Below are positions 35,717-45,264 of a DNA stretch of 64,000 nt, one piece after another. Position 1 is the first letter of the stretch. Each line of letters opens with the position of its first letter. The DNA is taken from contig NZ_CP135438.1 of assembly GCF_032341995.1 (NCBI RefSeq), positions 372,001-436,000 of the forward strand. Direction: 5' to 3'. A program made the translations under genes and the position numbers. This DNA comes from Domibacillus sp. DTU_2020_1001157_1_SI_ALB_TIR_016. Lineage in GTDB: Bacteria > Bacillota > Bacilli > Bacillales > Domibacillaceae. The notes beneath the pieces were generated by a model. That model saw only the letters and a list, made by a program, of their open reading frames with translations, did no database searches and had not been told where the DNA came from.

Positions 35717-35838
35717 AGGAAAGTTATTTCCTTAGTTATCATAAAAAAATGGCCAATAAACTCCAAAATAAAGCGAATTCTCTTTAGAAAAGAACTAAAA
35801 CATTAAATTGATTAAAAACTAAAGGAAAGTACTTTCCT
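35717..35838. promoter_or_regulatory. two AGGAAAG-N2-CTTTCCT palindromes
   Basis: 35717-35732 has AGGAAAGTTATTTCCT (one mismatch) and 35823-35838 AGGAAAGTACTTTCCT (perfect). The sequence around the first resembles the region before the iolG-like gene, so this looks like the far end of the same relic operon. Confidence 0.4.
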
Positions 35839-35929
35839 GTATAAAAATTTTATATTTTTGTGAGATTAATGTCAATATTATTTTTTCTTTATATTCTGAT
35901 TTTTTAAAAAACAATAAAAGTAATTCTAA

Positions 35930-36310
35930 TAAAAGCTTAATGACAGAGCTGCACCAGATAAAACTTTGATTTCTTTCATTTTTCTTTCCACCTATTTTTA
36001 AATTTTTAATTTTCGTCGAATGCAAACTAACCTGTTTGTAAGACTGAATGAATCATGCGCCATACAATAGATCGCTTTTTTAATAAAAAGTCTGTCATTA
36101 AAAATTATCAGTAATACTCCTTTTAAGAATGATGTTGCTTTTCTCAAAGCGGTTAGATCATTGATTAATAAACTTTTGATCAAATTAAACGTTACCAATG
36201 TTTTTAGTCATCCAGGGATTGTATTTAAACTTTAGAAGATTCAATGTCCTTTTAACTCATCTAATCACCTCCTTATTTTATTTTTTACGCATACGAATGC
36301 ATTGATATTC
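35930..36310 (-). pseudogene. relic of a second ABC binding-protein gene and its promoter
   Basis: The start of the binding protein is repeated (MKEIKVLSGAALSLSFY, then a stop) together with about 200 bp of upstream DNA that is about 80 percent alike to that before the intact gene (for example GACTGAATGAATCATGCGCC). The rest of the gene is gone. A GCATACG palindrome at 36287 is upstream. Reads as a decayed paralogous importer operon. Confidence 0.7.
36287..36302. promoter_or_regulatory. GCATACG operator 1
   Basis: ACGCATACGAATGCAT, 14 of 16 positions identical to the perfect site at 50.63 kb; upstream of the relic importer. Confidence 0.55.
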
Positions 36311-36470
36311 AAAAAAATATGAGAAGATAGAATGAACTCAATTATTTATCCTACACCACGCATGTTGATTACAAATAATTGCACACATGTATGGCGTTCG
36401 AATCCTTTTTTCGCTGGATTAAGCAGAACTTGAATGTGGGTGTGTTATTTGGCACGACTAAAAAAATGCC

Positions 36471-36496
36471 GTATACAACCAGCTTTTTACGGCATT
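36471..36496 (-). terminator. terminator of the second Gfo/Idh gene
   Basis: On the minus strand TGCCGTAAAA..TACGGCA is followed by seven T. Confidence 0.85.
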
Positions 36497-36643
36497 GATT
36501 GCTTATGTGCTGCTCAAGTGGCTATATAAACAGGGTAATTTTTTTACTTCGTATACCATTCTGTCTCTTGTCGGCTTTCAGCGCATGTTTCTTTGTGGGA
36601 CACTGCCGCTGAAATGGCCTTGTTTTGCGTTAATGAACAGCAT

Positions 36644-37813
36644 TCAACCTTCACTTTGAGGAAAATTAATAGGTAGGGGCACAGGCTGATCAAAATTGCT
36701 TTTTACGTGATAAAATTGGCCTTCCTTTGCAGACTTTAGTAAACCTTCCATCACTTCTAAGGAGTGAAAAGCCATCTGGCCGCTTGCACGCTCTACCCGC
36801 TTGTCCCGGATCGCATAAGCCATATCAATAAGACCAATCCCACGGCTGTTCTCTTGGTGGCTCGTTTCATTAAATGGGTGAATGATTGGAACTTCCTCCC
36901 ACCCGCTTATAGGCTCCTTTCTAGGCATTGTTTTCCATCTGTACTGCTCTTTTGTTTTCAATAAAACGGGTCCGCCAAACAAATTAGGGCCGTCTAAGGG
37001 GTCAATATCATTTATGCAAATCGTACCTTTTGTACCGTATATCTCTAATCTCGGAAGCTCTGAATCCCATGCATCAAAGCTCATTATAAATGTTGCAAGG
37101 GCATCGTTAGCAAATTGCAGGGTTCCTGTAATATGGGTGTCCACTTCCACTTCAATGACGTCTCCCTGCCTCGGTTCACTTTCAATCACCCGTTTATCAA
37201 ATGTCCTTCTGGCCATGGCAGAACAGCTTTGAACTGGTCCAATTAAAGACAAAAGTGCTGTTATGTAATAAGGGCCAATGTCAAGCAACGGACCACCACC
37301 TGGCTTGTAAAAAAAATCAGGATTTGGATGGAATGACTCAGTACCATGATAAGCAACAAAAGCACTTGCTCCCACAATATCGCCAATTGTACCTTCATCA
37401 ATCAGTTTCCTGCATGTTTGAAGACGTCCTCCCAAAAAGGTATCAGGTGCAGAGCCGACATAAAGACCTTTTTCTTTTGCGAGATCAAGAATTTTCTTTC
37501 CATCTTCTAAAGTGGCCGCTAACGGTTTTTCCGTATATACATGCTTACCCGCTTCCAGTGCTTTAATTGTAAGCTCAGCGTGCACAGCTGGGACCGTTAA
37601 ATTTAAAATAATATCGATTTCTGGGTCTTCTATCAATTCCTCAGCTGTTGCATATGCTTTTTCAATTTGATGCTGATCTGCTTTTTTGCGTGCCTTCTCA
37701 AGGTTCCTGCTTGCACAAGCTGCCACATGTACGATTTCATATTTCTTTAAGTTCTGAATATATACATCACTAATATCGCCTATCCCCAAAACACCAACGT
37801 TAAATTTTGTCAC
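36644..37813 (-). CDS. Gfo/Idh/MocA-family dehydrogenase
   Basis: 389 aa: Rossmann motif GVLGIGDISD (7-16), TEKPLAAT (Lys motif), GGGPLLDIGPYYITAL, the usual DxGxH-equivalent region with Tyr in place of His. It therefore belongs to the longer Gfo/Idh group seen in rhizopine, scyllo-inosose and glycoside catabolism. Substrate unknown; a cyclitol or keto-sugar is likely from context. A GCATACG operator lies 380 bp upstream, next to the LacI gene. Confidence 0.85.
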   Translation of the reverse strand: MTKFNVGVLGIGDISDVYIQNLKKYEIVHVAACASRNLEKARKKADQHQIEKAYATAEELIEDPEIDIILNLTVPAVHAELTIKALEAGKHVYTEKPLAATLEDGKKILDLAKEKGLYVGSAPDTFLGGRLQTCRKLIDEGTIGDIVGASAFVAYHGTESFHPNPDFFYKPGGGPLLDIGPYYITALLSLIGPVQSCSAMARRTFDKRVIESEPRQGDVIEVEVDTHITGTLQFANDALATFIMSFDAWDSELPRLEIYGTKGTICINDIDPLDGPNLFGGPVLLKTKEQYRWKTMPRKEPISGWEEVPIIHPFNETSHQENSRGIGLIDMAYAIRDKRVERASGQMAFHSLEVMEGLLKSAKEGQFYHVKSNFDQPVPLPINFPQSEG

Positions 37814-38190
37814 AGCTCGTCATCCTCCAAATTAAAATATGTTTTTACAAAGCAAGACTTTAGTTCATTTTTGGCTCGGTAAACACTGTGAATCCTCATT
37901 CTTCTCACTGTAATTTGGAGCTAGACAGTAATCGCCATCATTAAAATATTTTTTGTCGTGTATTGTTATGGAGTTTCCCAATAGAAAATCCCTAGAGCGC
38001 CTGCCGAAAAAGGATTCAAATATAACCTGTTGTGATATGACCTCCCGGCTTGTAACTCTCCAATGCCGTTCAGAGAAACGCTACCGACGTTTTTAATCAT
38101 TCGGTAAAATATTTAAATATTAGAAGGCTCGATGTATTTTTAACTCGTATATAATGCTTGTTTATTCCCCTCTCTGCTTTTCAATCTTTT

Positions 38191-38206
38191 ACGCATACGG
38201 TTGCAT
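38191..38206. promoter_or_regulatory. GCATACG operator 2
   Basis: ACGCATACGGTTGCAT, 13 of 16 matches. Its surroundings (38.09-38.22 kb) resemble those of operator 1, as if one promoter had been copied. Confidence 0.55.
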
Positions 38207-38236
38207 AAAAGTTTAAGAATAAAGAAGTGGAATAAA

Positions 38237-39268
38237 TTAATTATCTATTCCACACGACTCTCTAATTACTAGTGAAGGGCTTATCTCAAGCTTTAGCTTT
38301 GCTACTGGCTCAGTCGATTCAATCTTTTCTATTAATCGCTTGCATGTTAATGCTGCAATTTCCTTAGTCGGCTGATGCACTGTAGTTAGATACGGTTTAT
38401 AACATGTGCATAAATCAATGTCATCAAACCCGACAACTGCTATATCCTGGGGCACATTAAATCCCGATTCTTTTAACGCTTGTATGGCTCCTAATGCCAT
38501 CAAATCATTCTGTGCAAAAATAGCAGTGACATCTTTTACCTTTTCTAAATGATTTAGTATTAATTCATATCCTGATTGAAAAGTTTCATTTCCATAGATC
38601 AGCATTTCTTCATCATATTGAATATTATTATTAACCAAAGCTGCTTTAAACCCTTCAGTTCTTAACTCAAATTCACCACCAACATTATTTGCTGAAATAG
38701 ACAATATTTTTTGATGTCCTAATTTAATTAAATGTTCAGTAGCTATATATCCCCCCTTGAATTGATCTACACATACAAAATCTACTTCTTTCGCTTGATA
38801 AAAAGGAGGAATATATTTGCAAAAAACAAATGGTATGTCCGTTTTTTCCAGCACATTTATTGTCTCATCATCTAACGATGGTTCTAATATGATAAGACCG
38901 TCTATCTTTTTAGCTGCAATAAGTCTTTTTATGTTATTTTTCTTTGTAAACCTATTTTGAAAAAACGAAATAATTACATCAAACTCCAAACGCTCCAAGC
39001 TTTCCAACAACTCATTCTGCCAAGATTTAAAGTGGGTATCTACTCGAGAATCAAACAAAGTTTCTGGGAGAATTACACCAATTGTATAAGTTTTATTTGC
39101 GGCTAAACTTCTTGCATGTGAATTAAATTGAAAACCGTGCTCTTCTGCTATCTTTTTTATTCTCTTCTTTGTTTTCTCTGGTATCATTGGACTATCATTT
39201 AAGGATCTCGAAACAGTTGATTGACTAACATTTGCCAATTTCGCAATATCTTTTGTAGTAATGGCCAT
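38237..39268 (-). CDS. LacI-family regulator, candidate master of the GCATACG regulon
   Basis: 343 aa: HTH KDIAKLANVSQSTVSRSLND, hinge HGFQFNSHARSLAANKTY, effector domain TIGVILPETLFDSRVDTHFK.. A GCATACG site is 26 bp upstream of its start and others precede the neighbouring operons, so autoregulation and control of the inositol block are likely. Predicted cre 130 bp upstream. Confidence 0.9.
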   Translation of the reverse strand: MAITTKDIAKLANVSQSTVSRSLNDSPMIPEKTKKRIKKIAEEHGFQFNSHARSLAANKTYTIGVILPETLFDSRVDTHFKSWQNELLESLERLEFDVIISFFQNRFTKKNNIKRLIAAKKIDGLIILEPSLDDETINVLEKTDIPFVFCKYIPPFYQAKEVDFVCVDQFKGGYIATEHLIKLGHQKILSISANNVGGEFELRTEGFKAALVNNNIQYDEEMLIYGNETFQSGYELILNHLEKVKDVTAIFAQNDLMALGAIQALKESGFNVPQDIAVVGFDDIDLCTCYKPYLTTVHQPTKEIAALTCKRLIEKIESTEPVAKLKLEISPSLVIRESCGIDN

Positions 39269-39293
39269 CTATTTTCCTTCTTTCATAAAATTA

Positions 39294-39309
39294 ACGCATC
39301 CGTATGCAT
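39294..39309. promoter_or_regulatory. GCATACG operator 3 (lacI promoter)
   Basis: ACGCATCCGTATGCAT, 14 of 16 matches, 25 bp before the start of the LacI gene. Confidence 0.6.
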
Positions 39310-39399
39310 TTATAAAATCACTTTATTAAATTTTATAATATTTTGGTCAACAGCTGAAGTGTTTTTATATTTCCATAAAATTTTAATATTCATACGTTT

Positions 39400-39413
39400 T
39401 GTTATCGTTTTCA
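39400..39413 (-). promoter_or_regulatory. catabolite-responsive element (cre)
   Basis: Minus strand TGAAAACGATAACA fits the CcpA consensus TGWAANCGNTNNCA completely. Confidence 0.6.
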
Positions 39414-39719
39414 TTTAGGTAAATATACATAGGAGTGCATTAATTTTATTCATATTAAAATATTTATAATTTTTAGTCAATTCTTTTTTTGTTATTCTTC
39501 AGCATTTTCTTGCTTCTTTTCAGAATAAAAATTCAAGAATTTGTTTATATTAATTACTTTACTATTTAAAAAAGAAGGATCGTCATTCAGCCCCACTTAT
39601 CCTTACACGCTACTCTGTACTGGATTTGAAGTGCGGTACTCTGGCGAAAATATCTGGTCGATAATGATGTTTTGAGTCCCGTATCGGTTAAGTATACTAC
39701 TTTGATTCTGAAAGCAACC
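39414..39719. other. gene-free AT-rich spacer
   Basis: No gene or RNA seen between the regulator promoter and the tautomerase 3' end. Confidence 0.5.
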
Positions 39720-40109
39720 TCAAAGATCTGCTGTTAAAAACTGCGCCTTTCCAAATCCAAAACTCCAGTCTGCATCTTCATTGACTGTAATAGAAACCAT
39801 TACATCTTTGGGATCAATATTGCAGTCTTTCCGTAATTCCTCGACAATATATTTGTACAAATTTTGCTTTTGTTCTTCTGTTCTCTTTTTACTGGTGATG
39901 CTAATCAACACCATATCTTTTGAGCGCTCAAACCCTAGTCCTGTGTCCTCCATAATCATTTCATGAGCAGGGTGCTGATGCACTATCTGATAGCGGTCAC
40001 GTTCGGGTACTTCGAATGCTTTAAGCATGCCACGATGAACAGCATCAAGCAGCTTCTTTAACTCTTCTTCTGTTCTTCCTTTTACAATATCAAAGCGTAG
40101 TAATGGCAT
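39720..40109 (-). CDS. tautomerase-family protein
   Basis: 129 aa of the tautomerase/MSAD superfamily: the N-terminal proline that acts as catalytic base is present (M-P2[17 protein letters not shown]), and it ends with the double-length form typical of malonate-semialdehyde-type members ([20 protein letters not shown]). It overlaps the aldolase gene by 20 bp. Malonate semialdehyde is an inositol product in this pathway, so action on that or a related keto-acid is a reasonable inference. Confidence 0.83.
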   Translation of the reverse strand: MPLLRFDIVKGRTEEELKKLLDAVHRGMLKAFEVPERDRYQIVHQHPAHEMIMEDTGLGFERSKDMVLISITSKKRTEEQKQNLYKYIVEELRKDCNIDPKDVMVSITVNEDADWSFGFGKAQFLTADL

Positions 40110-40995
40110 CTTCTACCCTTCCGTTTCCTTTATTTATTGTAATACCACGTCCACTCGTCCCAAATTCTTTCATTTTCGCTTTGGCCGCTTCTTTCACTGC
40201 TTCAATCGCTGATATCAAGATCAAACGCGGCTCATACACATTGGGTTTTTCATTTAATGTCTGACGAATAGAAGTTGTCCACGCTTGAATATTTTCCGTG
40301 TTCACATTAATTTTAGCGTGACCCAATTCAATTGCACGCTGAAGCTGATGTAATGGAATACCCGATCCGCCATGTAGTACCAGTGGAATATCCGTTTTAT
40401 CCATGATTTCTTTCATTTCTTCAAAACCAAGCTGCGGCTCACCCTGATATGGTCCGTGAACAGAACCAAGAGCGGCAGCCAGTGCATCAATGCCTGTTTC
40501 TTTGACAATGCGGATGCATTCATTAATATCCGCATATTGAATGCCGCCAACCATTCCATCTTCCTGACCGCCCACTGTACCGACTTCAGCTTCGACCGAG
40601 ACATCCTTTACTTTTGCATATGCCACGACCTCTTTTGTCATCGCGATATTTGCGTCAATTGACCCATGTGATCCATCGATCATCACCGATGTAAAACCGG
40701 CATCGATCGCCCGTTTGCAGCGTTCGATACTCATGCCATGATCCAAATGAAGTGCAACCGGAACAGTAATATTTAGTTCTTCTGTTAATGCATTGACCAT
40801 AGATGATATCGTCTTGAAACCGCCAAGATAATCAACAAGCCGGTCCGAAGCAGCCAAAATGATCGGTGCCTGTTCCTCTTCCGCAGCAAGCAAAAAAGCC
40901 TGGGCAAATTCAAGGCCATTGATATTAAACTGTCCTACTGCATACCTGTCTTTTTTTGCTTTTTTCAACATCTCTTTCATTGAAACTAAAGCCAT
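40090..40995 (-). CDS. iolJ: class II aldolase, fructose-bisphosphate/IolJ type
   Basis: 301 aa zinc aldolase: LHLDHG (zinc His), [20 protein letters not shown] and LHGGSGIP are the family's metal and phosphate motifs. In the iol context the expected job is cleavage of 2-deoxy-5-keto-D-gluconate 6-phosphate to DHAP and malonate semialdehyde. Tagatose- or fructose-bisphosphate aldolase cannot be excluded. Overlaps the tautomerase gene. Confidence 0.82.
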   Translation of the reverse strand: MALVSMKEMLKKAKKDRYAVGQFNINGLEFAQAFLLAAEEEQAPIILAASDRLVDYLGGFKTISSMVNALTEELNITVPVALHLDHGMSIERCKRAIDAGFTSVMIDGSHGSIDANIAMTKEVVAYAKVKDVSVEAEVGTVGGQEDGMVGGIQYADINECIRIVKETGIDALAAALGSVHGPYQGEPQLGFEEMKEIMDKTDIPLVLHGGSGIPLHQLQRAIELGHAKINVNTENIQAWTTSIRQTLNEKPNVYEPRLILISAIEAVKEAAKAKMKEFGTSGRGITINKGNGRVEDAITTL

Positions 40996-41149
40996 TTAAT
41001 GAATCTCTCCTTTCACCTAGTTAGTCATTAAAAAATTCACTTTGCGGCCTATATGTTGCCCTTAAGTGCTATACGTTTGCTCGGATACAATTCAGCTGCT
41101 TCCTGCAAATTTAAATGACACAACGCCAATTCTCTTTCAAAATAACGGG

Positions 41150-41185
41150 TTCAGGAAGAGAAGCCGCCGACTTCTCTTCCTTGAA
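41150..41185 (-). terminator. hairpin between iolD and the aldolase gene
   Basis: TTCAGGAAGAGAAG pairs with CTTCTCTTCCTTGAA-type sequence with a 7-nt loop; without a T tract it may be a partial terminator or processing site. Confidence 0.55.
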
Positions 41186-41244
41186 TCCCTGCTACTGTAA
41201 TATAGTTCAACAAGTGAATATCTTATACCATGTGCAATCTTCTC

Positions 41245-43155
41245 TTAATACATCTTCGCCGTTTCTAGTTTTTCCACTCTTGCGGCATAGGCTTTTTGAA
41301 CGCTTTCAGACTCGGATACTTCAGCGAGACCAACGTTCCACCAGCCATCATAGCCATCTGACATTGTTTTCGGAAGCACCTTCATATCAATCAATGTGGA
41401 AACAGACTGCTTTTTCGCATCTTCAAGCGCTGCTCTTAGTTCTTCTGCTGTGTTGGCTTTGTATGATTTTGCTCCGTAAGCTTCTGCTACTTTTGCATAA
41501 TCAATATTCATAATTTGATTATCATGTGTACGGAATTCACAGAAGTATGTTCCGCTTCCATTCCCCATCTGCAGGTTATTAATACATCCATAACCAGAGT
41601 TATCAAACAGGAGAATGTTGATTTTTTTATCGTACTGAAGCGCTGTTACAAGCTCTGTGTGAAGCATGAGGAAGCTGCCGTCTCCGACTGCCGCATATAC
41701 TTCACGGTCCGGGTGAGCGAGTTTCGCACCCAGTGCACCAGCCACTTCATAGCCCATGCAGGAATAGCCATATTCAAGATGGTACGTATTCGGCACATCT
41801 GAATGCCATAAGCGCTGCAGGTCGCCTGGAAGGGACCCGGCTGAACCGATGACGATGCTGTCCGGTGCGACTGCTTCATTGGCAGCAACCAAAGCGGCCG
41901 TTTGCGTAAATTCAGTTCCCAGCACATCGGCGTATTCATTCATCGTTTCCTGGGAAAACTGGCCCTTGATTTCCGGTGTGAAGTTTTCACGATTAAATGT
42001 AACGTTGGCCAGACGGTCACGTTCTGTCAGCCATTCCTCTTTCCATGCCGAAAGCAGGCCGCCAAATGCGGTTTCATAGTCTCCCAATAGAGTTGCCAGC
42101 TGTTCAAGTGCCATTTTTGCATCGGCAACTACCTGGAATGCGTCCAGCTTATAAGCCTGCATGCGGCTGACATTAATGTTTAAGAATGATGTTTTGTCAA
42201 AATCAAACTGCGTTTTAGATGATGTTGTGAAATCTGTATAGCGTGTGCCGACACCGATTACAAGGTCTGTATCACGCGCCACTTTGTTTGCAGCCGACGT
42301 GCCCAAGATTCCAAGACCGCCCAGGTTATTTGGAAATGAGACTTCCACTGTTGATTTTCCGGCCTGTGTTTCCACAAGCGGAATATTATGTTTTTCAGAG
42401 ATTTGTTTTAAAATGTCGCGGGCACCTGAATAACGGGCACCGCCGCCGACAATAATGACGGGCTTTTTGCTTGCTTTGATCCGTTCTGCCGCGCCTTGAA
42501 TCTCGCGTTCTACCGCCGGCTTGCGGTCCAGATAATGAACGCGTTTGTCAAAGAAACGCTCATCATAATCAAACGCTTCCCCTTCTACGTCCTGTGCGAT
42601 GCAGATCGTCGCCGGGCCGGCTTTGGCCGGGTCGGTCATTACTTCAAAGGCACGGATCAGTGCAGACATCAGTTGTTCCGGGCGCGTTACGCGGTCCCAA
42701 TAGCGGGAAACCGCCATAAACGCTTCGTTTGTGGTCACGGCTGTGCTGTGTTCATGCTCCAGCTGCTGAAGCACCGGGTCAGGCTGGCGTGTCGCAAAGG
42801 TATCCGCCGGAAGCAGCAGAACCGGAATGTTGTTCGCAAATGCGGTTCCTGCCGCTGCGATCAAGTTCGCCGAGCCTGGGCCGGCAGATGTGGTCACTGC
42901 ATAAATTTTGCGGCGGAGCATTTCACGGCTGTAGGCGATGGCCGCCTGCGCCATGCCCTGCTCATTCTTTCCCTGATAGACTTTCAAATGGCCTGCGTCC
43001 TGCTCAAGCGCCTGGCCGATCCCAAGCACATTGCCATGGCCAAATATGTTGAATACGCCTTCGACAAAAGGGGTTTCTTCGCCGTCCACATGGATGTACT
43101 GCTGATTTAAAAATTTAATTAACGCTTGCGCGGTTGTTAATCGAATAGTTCCCAT
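41245..43155 (-). CDS. iolD: 3D-(3,5/4)-trihydroxycyclohexane-1,2-dione hydrolase
   Basis: TPP-dependent enzyme that opens the ring of the diketo-inositol to 5-deoxy-glucuronate. 636 aa with the N-terminal TPP domain (HVDGEETPFVEGVFNIFGHG, catalytic Glu), central domain and C-terminal TPP/Mg domain (AVGDGSFLMLHTELVTAL..NSGYGCINNLQMGNGSGTY). Length and order match B. subtilis IolD. GAGGTG site upstream; 29 bp after iolC. Confidence 0.95.
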   Translation of the reverse strand: MGTIRLTTAQALIKFLNQQYIHVDGEETPFVEGVFNIFGHGNVLGIGQALEQDAGHLKVYQGKNEQGMAQAAIAYSREMLRRKIYAVTTSAGPGSANLIAAAGTAFANNIPVLLLPADTFATRQPDPVLQQLEHEHSTAVTTNEAFMAVSRYWDRVTRPEQLMSALIRAFEVMTDPAKAGPATICIAQDVEGEAFDYDERFFDKRVHYLDRKPAVEREIQGAAERIKASKKPVIIVGGGARYSGARDILKQISEKHNIPLVETQAGKSTVEVSFPNNLGGLGILGTSAANKVARDTDLVIGVGTRYTDFTTSSKTQFDFDKTSFLNINVSRMQAYKLDAFQVVADAKMALEQLATLLGDYETAFGGLLSAWKEEWLTERDRLANVTFNRENFTPEIKGQFSQETMNEYADVLGTEFTQTAALVAANEAVAPDSIVIGSAGSLPGDLQRLWHSDVPNTYHLEYGYSCMGYEVAGALGAKLAHPDREVYAAVGDGSFLMLHTELVTALQYDKKINILLFDNSGYGCINNLQMGNGSGTYFCEFRTHDNQIMNIDYAKVAEAYGAKSYKANTAEELRAALEDAKKQSVSTLIDMKVLPKTMSDGYDGWWNVGLAEVSESESVQKAYAARVEKLETAKMY

Positions 43156-43184
43156 TTTCTACTCACCTCTTAATGAATTGTTTT

Positions 43185-44168
43185 TTACACGTATACGGCA
43201 GATGCAATCAGCTGCTCAATCTCAGACACAACAGGCATCGCATCCGACGAGCTGTGCTTGCTGACTACAATCGATGCGGAAGCACTGCCATACTTCAAAG
43301 CGGTTTCAATATCTTTTCCGCTGACAAGTGCGTAAAGGAAGGCCGATGCGTATGAATCGCCTGCACCGAATGTTTTCAGTACGTTTGTTTTGTACGCCTG
43401 CGCGCGGAATACTTCTCCCGATTTTGTATATGCGTACGACCCTTCTACTCCGTGTTTGATGACAACAAGATCGGCTGAATGCTTGAATAGATTTTGAATC
43501 GTTTCGTTGTTGTCGCCGCTCTGGATGTTTTCCATGACGTCAAATTCGTCGCGTGTGCCGATGACGATATCGGACTGTTCAGCCACAAGCGAATAATAAA
43601 CAGCCGTTTCTTCCGGTGACTGCCATGTGTACGGACGGTAGTCAAGTTCGAATACAATTTTCACGCCGTGTTTTTTCGCCAGGCTGACCGATTTCAAAAC
43701 GGCTTCGCGTGACGGGCTTTTTGCCAGCGCTGTACCGGAAACAAGCAGGATTTTTGCTTTTTGAATGTAGTCTTCGCTGACTTCAGATGGCTCAAGGTAT
43801 AGATCTGCTACATCGTCACGGTACATCAGGATGCTGCACTCATCCGGGCTTAAAATTTCCGTGAAGGCAAGACCGGTTTTATGACCTTCTTTATCTGTGA
43901 CCATGTTCGACGTATCCACGCCGACTTCACGCATGTATTTTTCAATAAAACGCCCATGCTGGTCATCCGCTAATTTCCCGATAAAGCCTACCTTCAAGCC
44001 AAGCTTCGCGCTGCCGATCGCGACGTTTGCGGGTGAGCCGCCGACGTATTTCGTAAACGTCATCGTCTCTTCCATTGGCATGTTGTATTCGTTTGCATTT
44101 AAGTCGATGCAGGCACGCCCAATGGCGATTACATCAAGTTCTTTCTCGTTATTGAATGTATAGTTCAT
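43185..44168 (-). CDS. iolC: 5-dehydro-2-deoxygluconokinase
   Basis: PfkB-family kinase that phosphorylates 2-deoxy-5-keto-gluconate in inositol breakdown. 327 aa, with the N-terminal signature VGGSPANVAIGSAKLGLKVG and the ATP/anion-hole motif FGAGDSYASAF. GGAGCGG precedes the start. Followed by iolD. Confidence 0.94.
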   Translation of the reverse strand: MNYTFNNEKELDVIAIGRACIDLNANEYNMPMEETMTFTKYVGGSPANVAIGSAKLGLKVGFIGKLADDQHGRFIEKYMREVGVDTSNMVTDKEGHKTGLAFTEILSPDECSILMYRDDVADLYLEPSEVSEDYIQKAKILLVSGTALAKSPSREAVLKSVSLAKKHGVKIVFELDYRPYTWQSPEETAVYYSLVAEQSDIVIGTRDEFDVMENIQSGDNNETIQNLFKHSADLVVIKHGVEGSYAYTKSGEVFRAQAYKTNVLKTFGAGDSYASAFLYALVSGKDIETALKYGSASASIVVSKHSSSDAMPVVSEIEQLIASAVYV

Positions 44169-44363
44169 TCGGTTTCACCGCTCCTTTAGTTTGGTGGATG
44201 TTCTAAAATCCACTCGTAATCTGGATCATTATAAAATTTCTAAATGCGTGTCAGGCCGGCCATCACGTTTAAGTAATAAGACTCGTAGCCTTCCGGTACG
44301 CCAACTGATGCAATACTGCTGTTTTTACCTCGAATGTGTAGTTCATCCGGGTTCACTGCTTCT
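44169..44363. repeat. diverged tandem duplication of the iolB-iolC junction
   Basis: 44205-44330 repeats, at about 80 percent identity, the 3' end of iolB (CCACTC..TCTGGATCATT..AAAATTTC..AATGCGTGTC) and, from 44331, a second copy of the iolC start region (TGTAGTTCATCCGGGTTCAC). The repeat unit is about 178 bp, now without an ORF. Confidence 0.75.
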
Positions 44364-45188
44364 TTAGTCAGGTTGACGTTTTAAAATCCACTCATGGTCT
44401 GGATCATTGTAAAATTTCCAAATACGTGTCGGGCCAGCCATCACATTTAAGTAATAAGACTCATAGCCATCTGGTACGCCGACTGGATGGTATCCAGCTG
44501 GAACAAGCACAACGTCGCTGTTTTCAACGGTCATCGTTTCATCAATCGACCGGTCATCGGTATATACACGCTGGAAGACAAAGCCCTGCGGCGGATTTAT
44601 TTCATGGTAGTAAGATTCTTCCAGGAATGATTCATCCGGCAGGTTATCCTGGTCATGTTTGTGCGGCGGGTAGCTCGACCAGTTTCCGCTTTCTGTATAC
44701 ACTTCTACGACAAGCAGGCTGTTTGCGCGCGGGTCGGAATCCGGCAGGATATTGTGCACCATCCGTTTGTTGCTTAAAATGCCGCGGTTTTCAATGCCGA
44801 CCTCTGAAGCTTTAATCAGTACAGTCGGCAGCTGCTCGTGGGAAGGGGAATAGCATAGTGCTACCCGGGCAGCCGTTGCGCCTTCTACGTGGAAAGTTTT
44901 ATCGTTGGAAACATACACACTGTCTGTCGGCACTTTTTCGAAGACATTTTCACGGGTACCAAGGCTGCGGAATTCTTCGCTTCCTTCAGTGACGTGAATC
45001 TTGCCTGTCAGAGCGACAATGCAGCATTCTGTTTTAGTTAATGATTCAGTGTACGTGGCGCCGGGAGCCAGATCAATGACTTTAAATCCGACATATTCGA
45101 GGGGGGAGTTTTCTTTTGTGACGTCATGGACGAGTGTGACGCCTTCTGACTGTTCTTTTTTCATTGGTTTTTGGAGCAAGCGGCTCAT
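44364..45188 (-). CDS. iolB: 5-deoxy-glucuronate isomerase
   Basis: Cupin-fold isomerase of the inositol pathway, 274 aa. Cupin motif GNWSSYPPHKHDQDNLPDES, and VFQRVYTDDRSIDETMTVEN, plus C-terminal GYESYYLNVMAGPTRIWKFY. The start with AGGAGG 9 nt upstream is used, not the 24-codon longer frame. An approximate duplicate of its tail follows. Confidence 0.94.
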   Translation of the reverse strand: MSRLLQKPMKKEQSEGVTLVHDVTKENSPLEYVGFKVIDLAPGATYTESLTKTECCIVALTGKIHVTEGSEEFRSLGTRENVFEKVPTDSVYVSNDKTFHVEGATAARVALCYSPSHEQLPTVLIKASEVGIENRGILSNKRMVHNILPDSDPRANSLLVVEVYTESGNWSSYPPHKHDQDNLPDESFLEESYYHEINPPQGFVFQRVYTDDRSIDETMTVENSDVVLVPAGYHPVGVPDGYESYYLNVMAGPTRIWKFYNDPDHEWILKRQPD

Positions 45189-45264
45189 GTGATGTACCTC
45201 CTGATTTTTTCTTGAATGGCCTGCTGCCCGGATGGAGCCGGACAGCCAGGACAAATTCAAGCTA

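Noticed and set aside
42496..43110. 204-codon + strand ORF opposite iolD
   Set aside because: Shadow of the iolD coding strand; no independent start signal or conserved motif.
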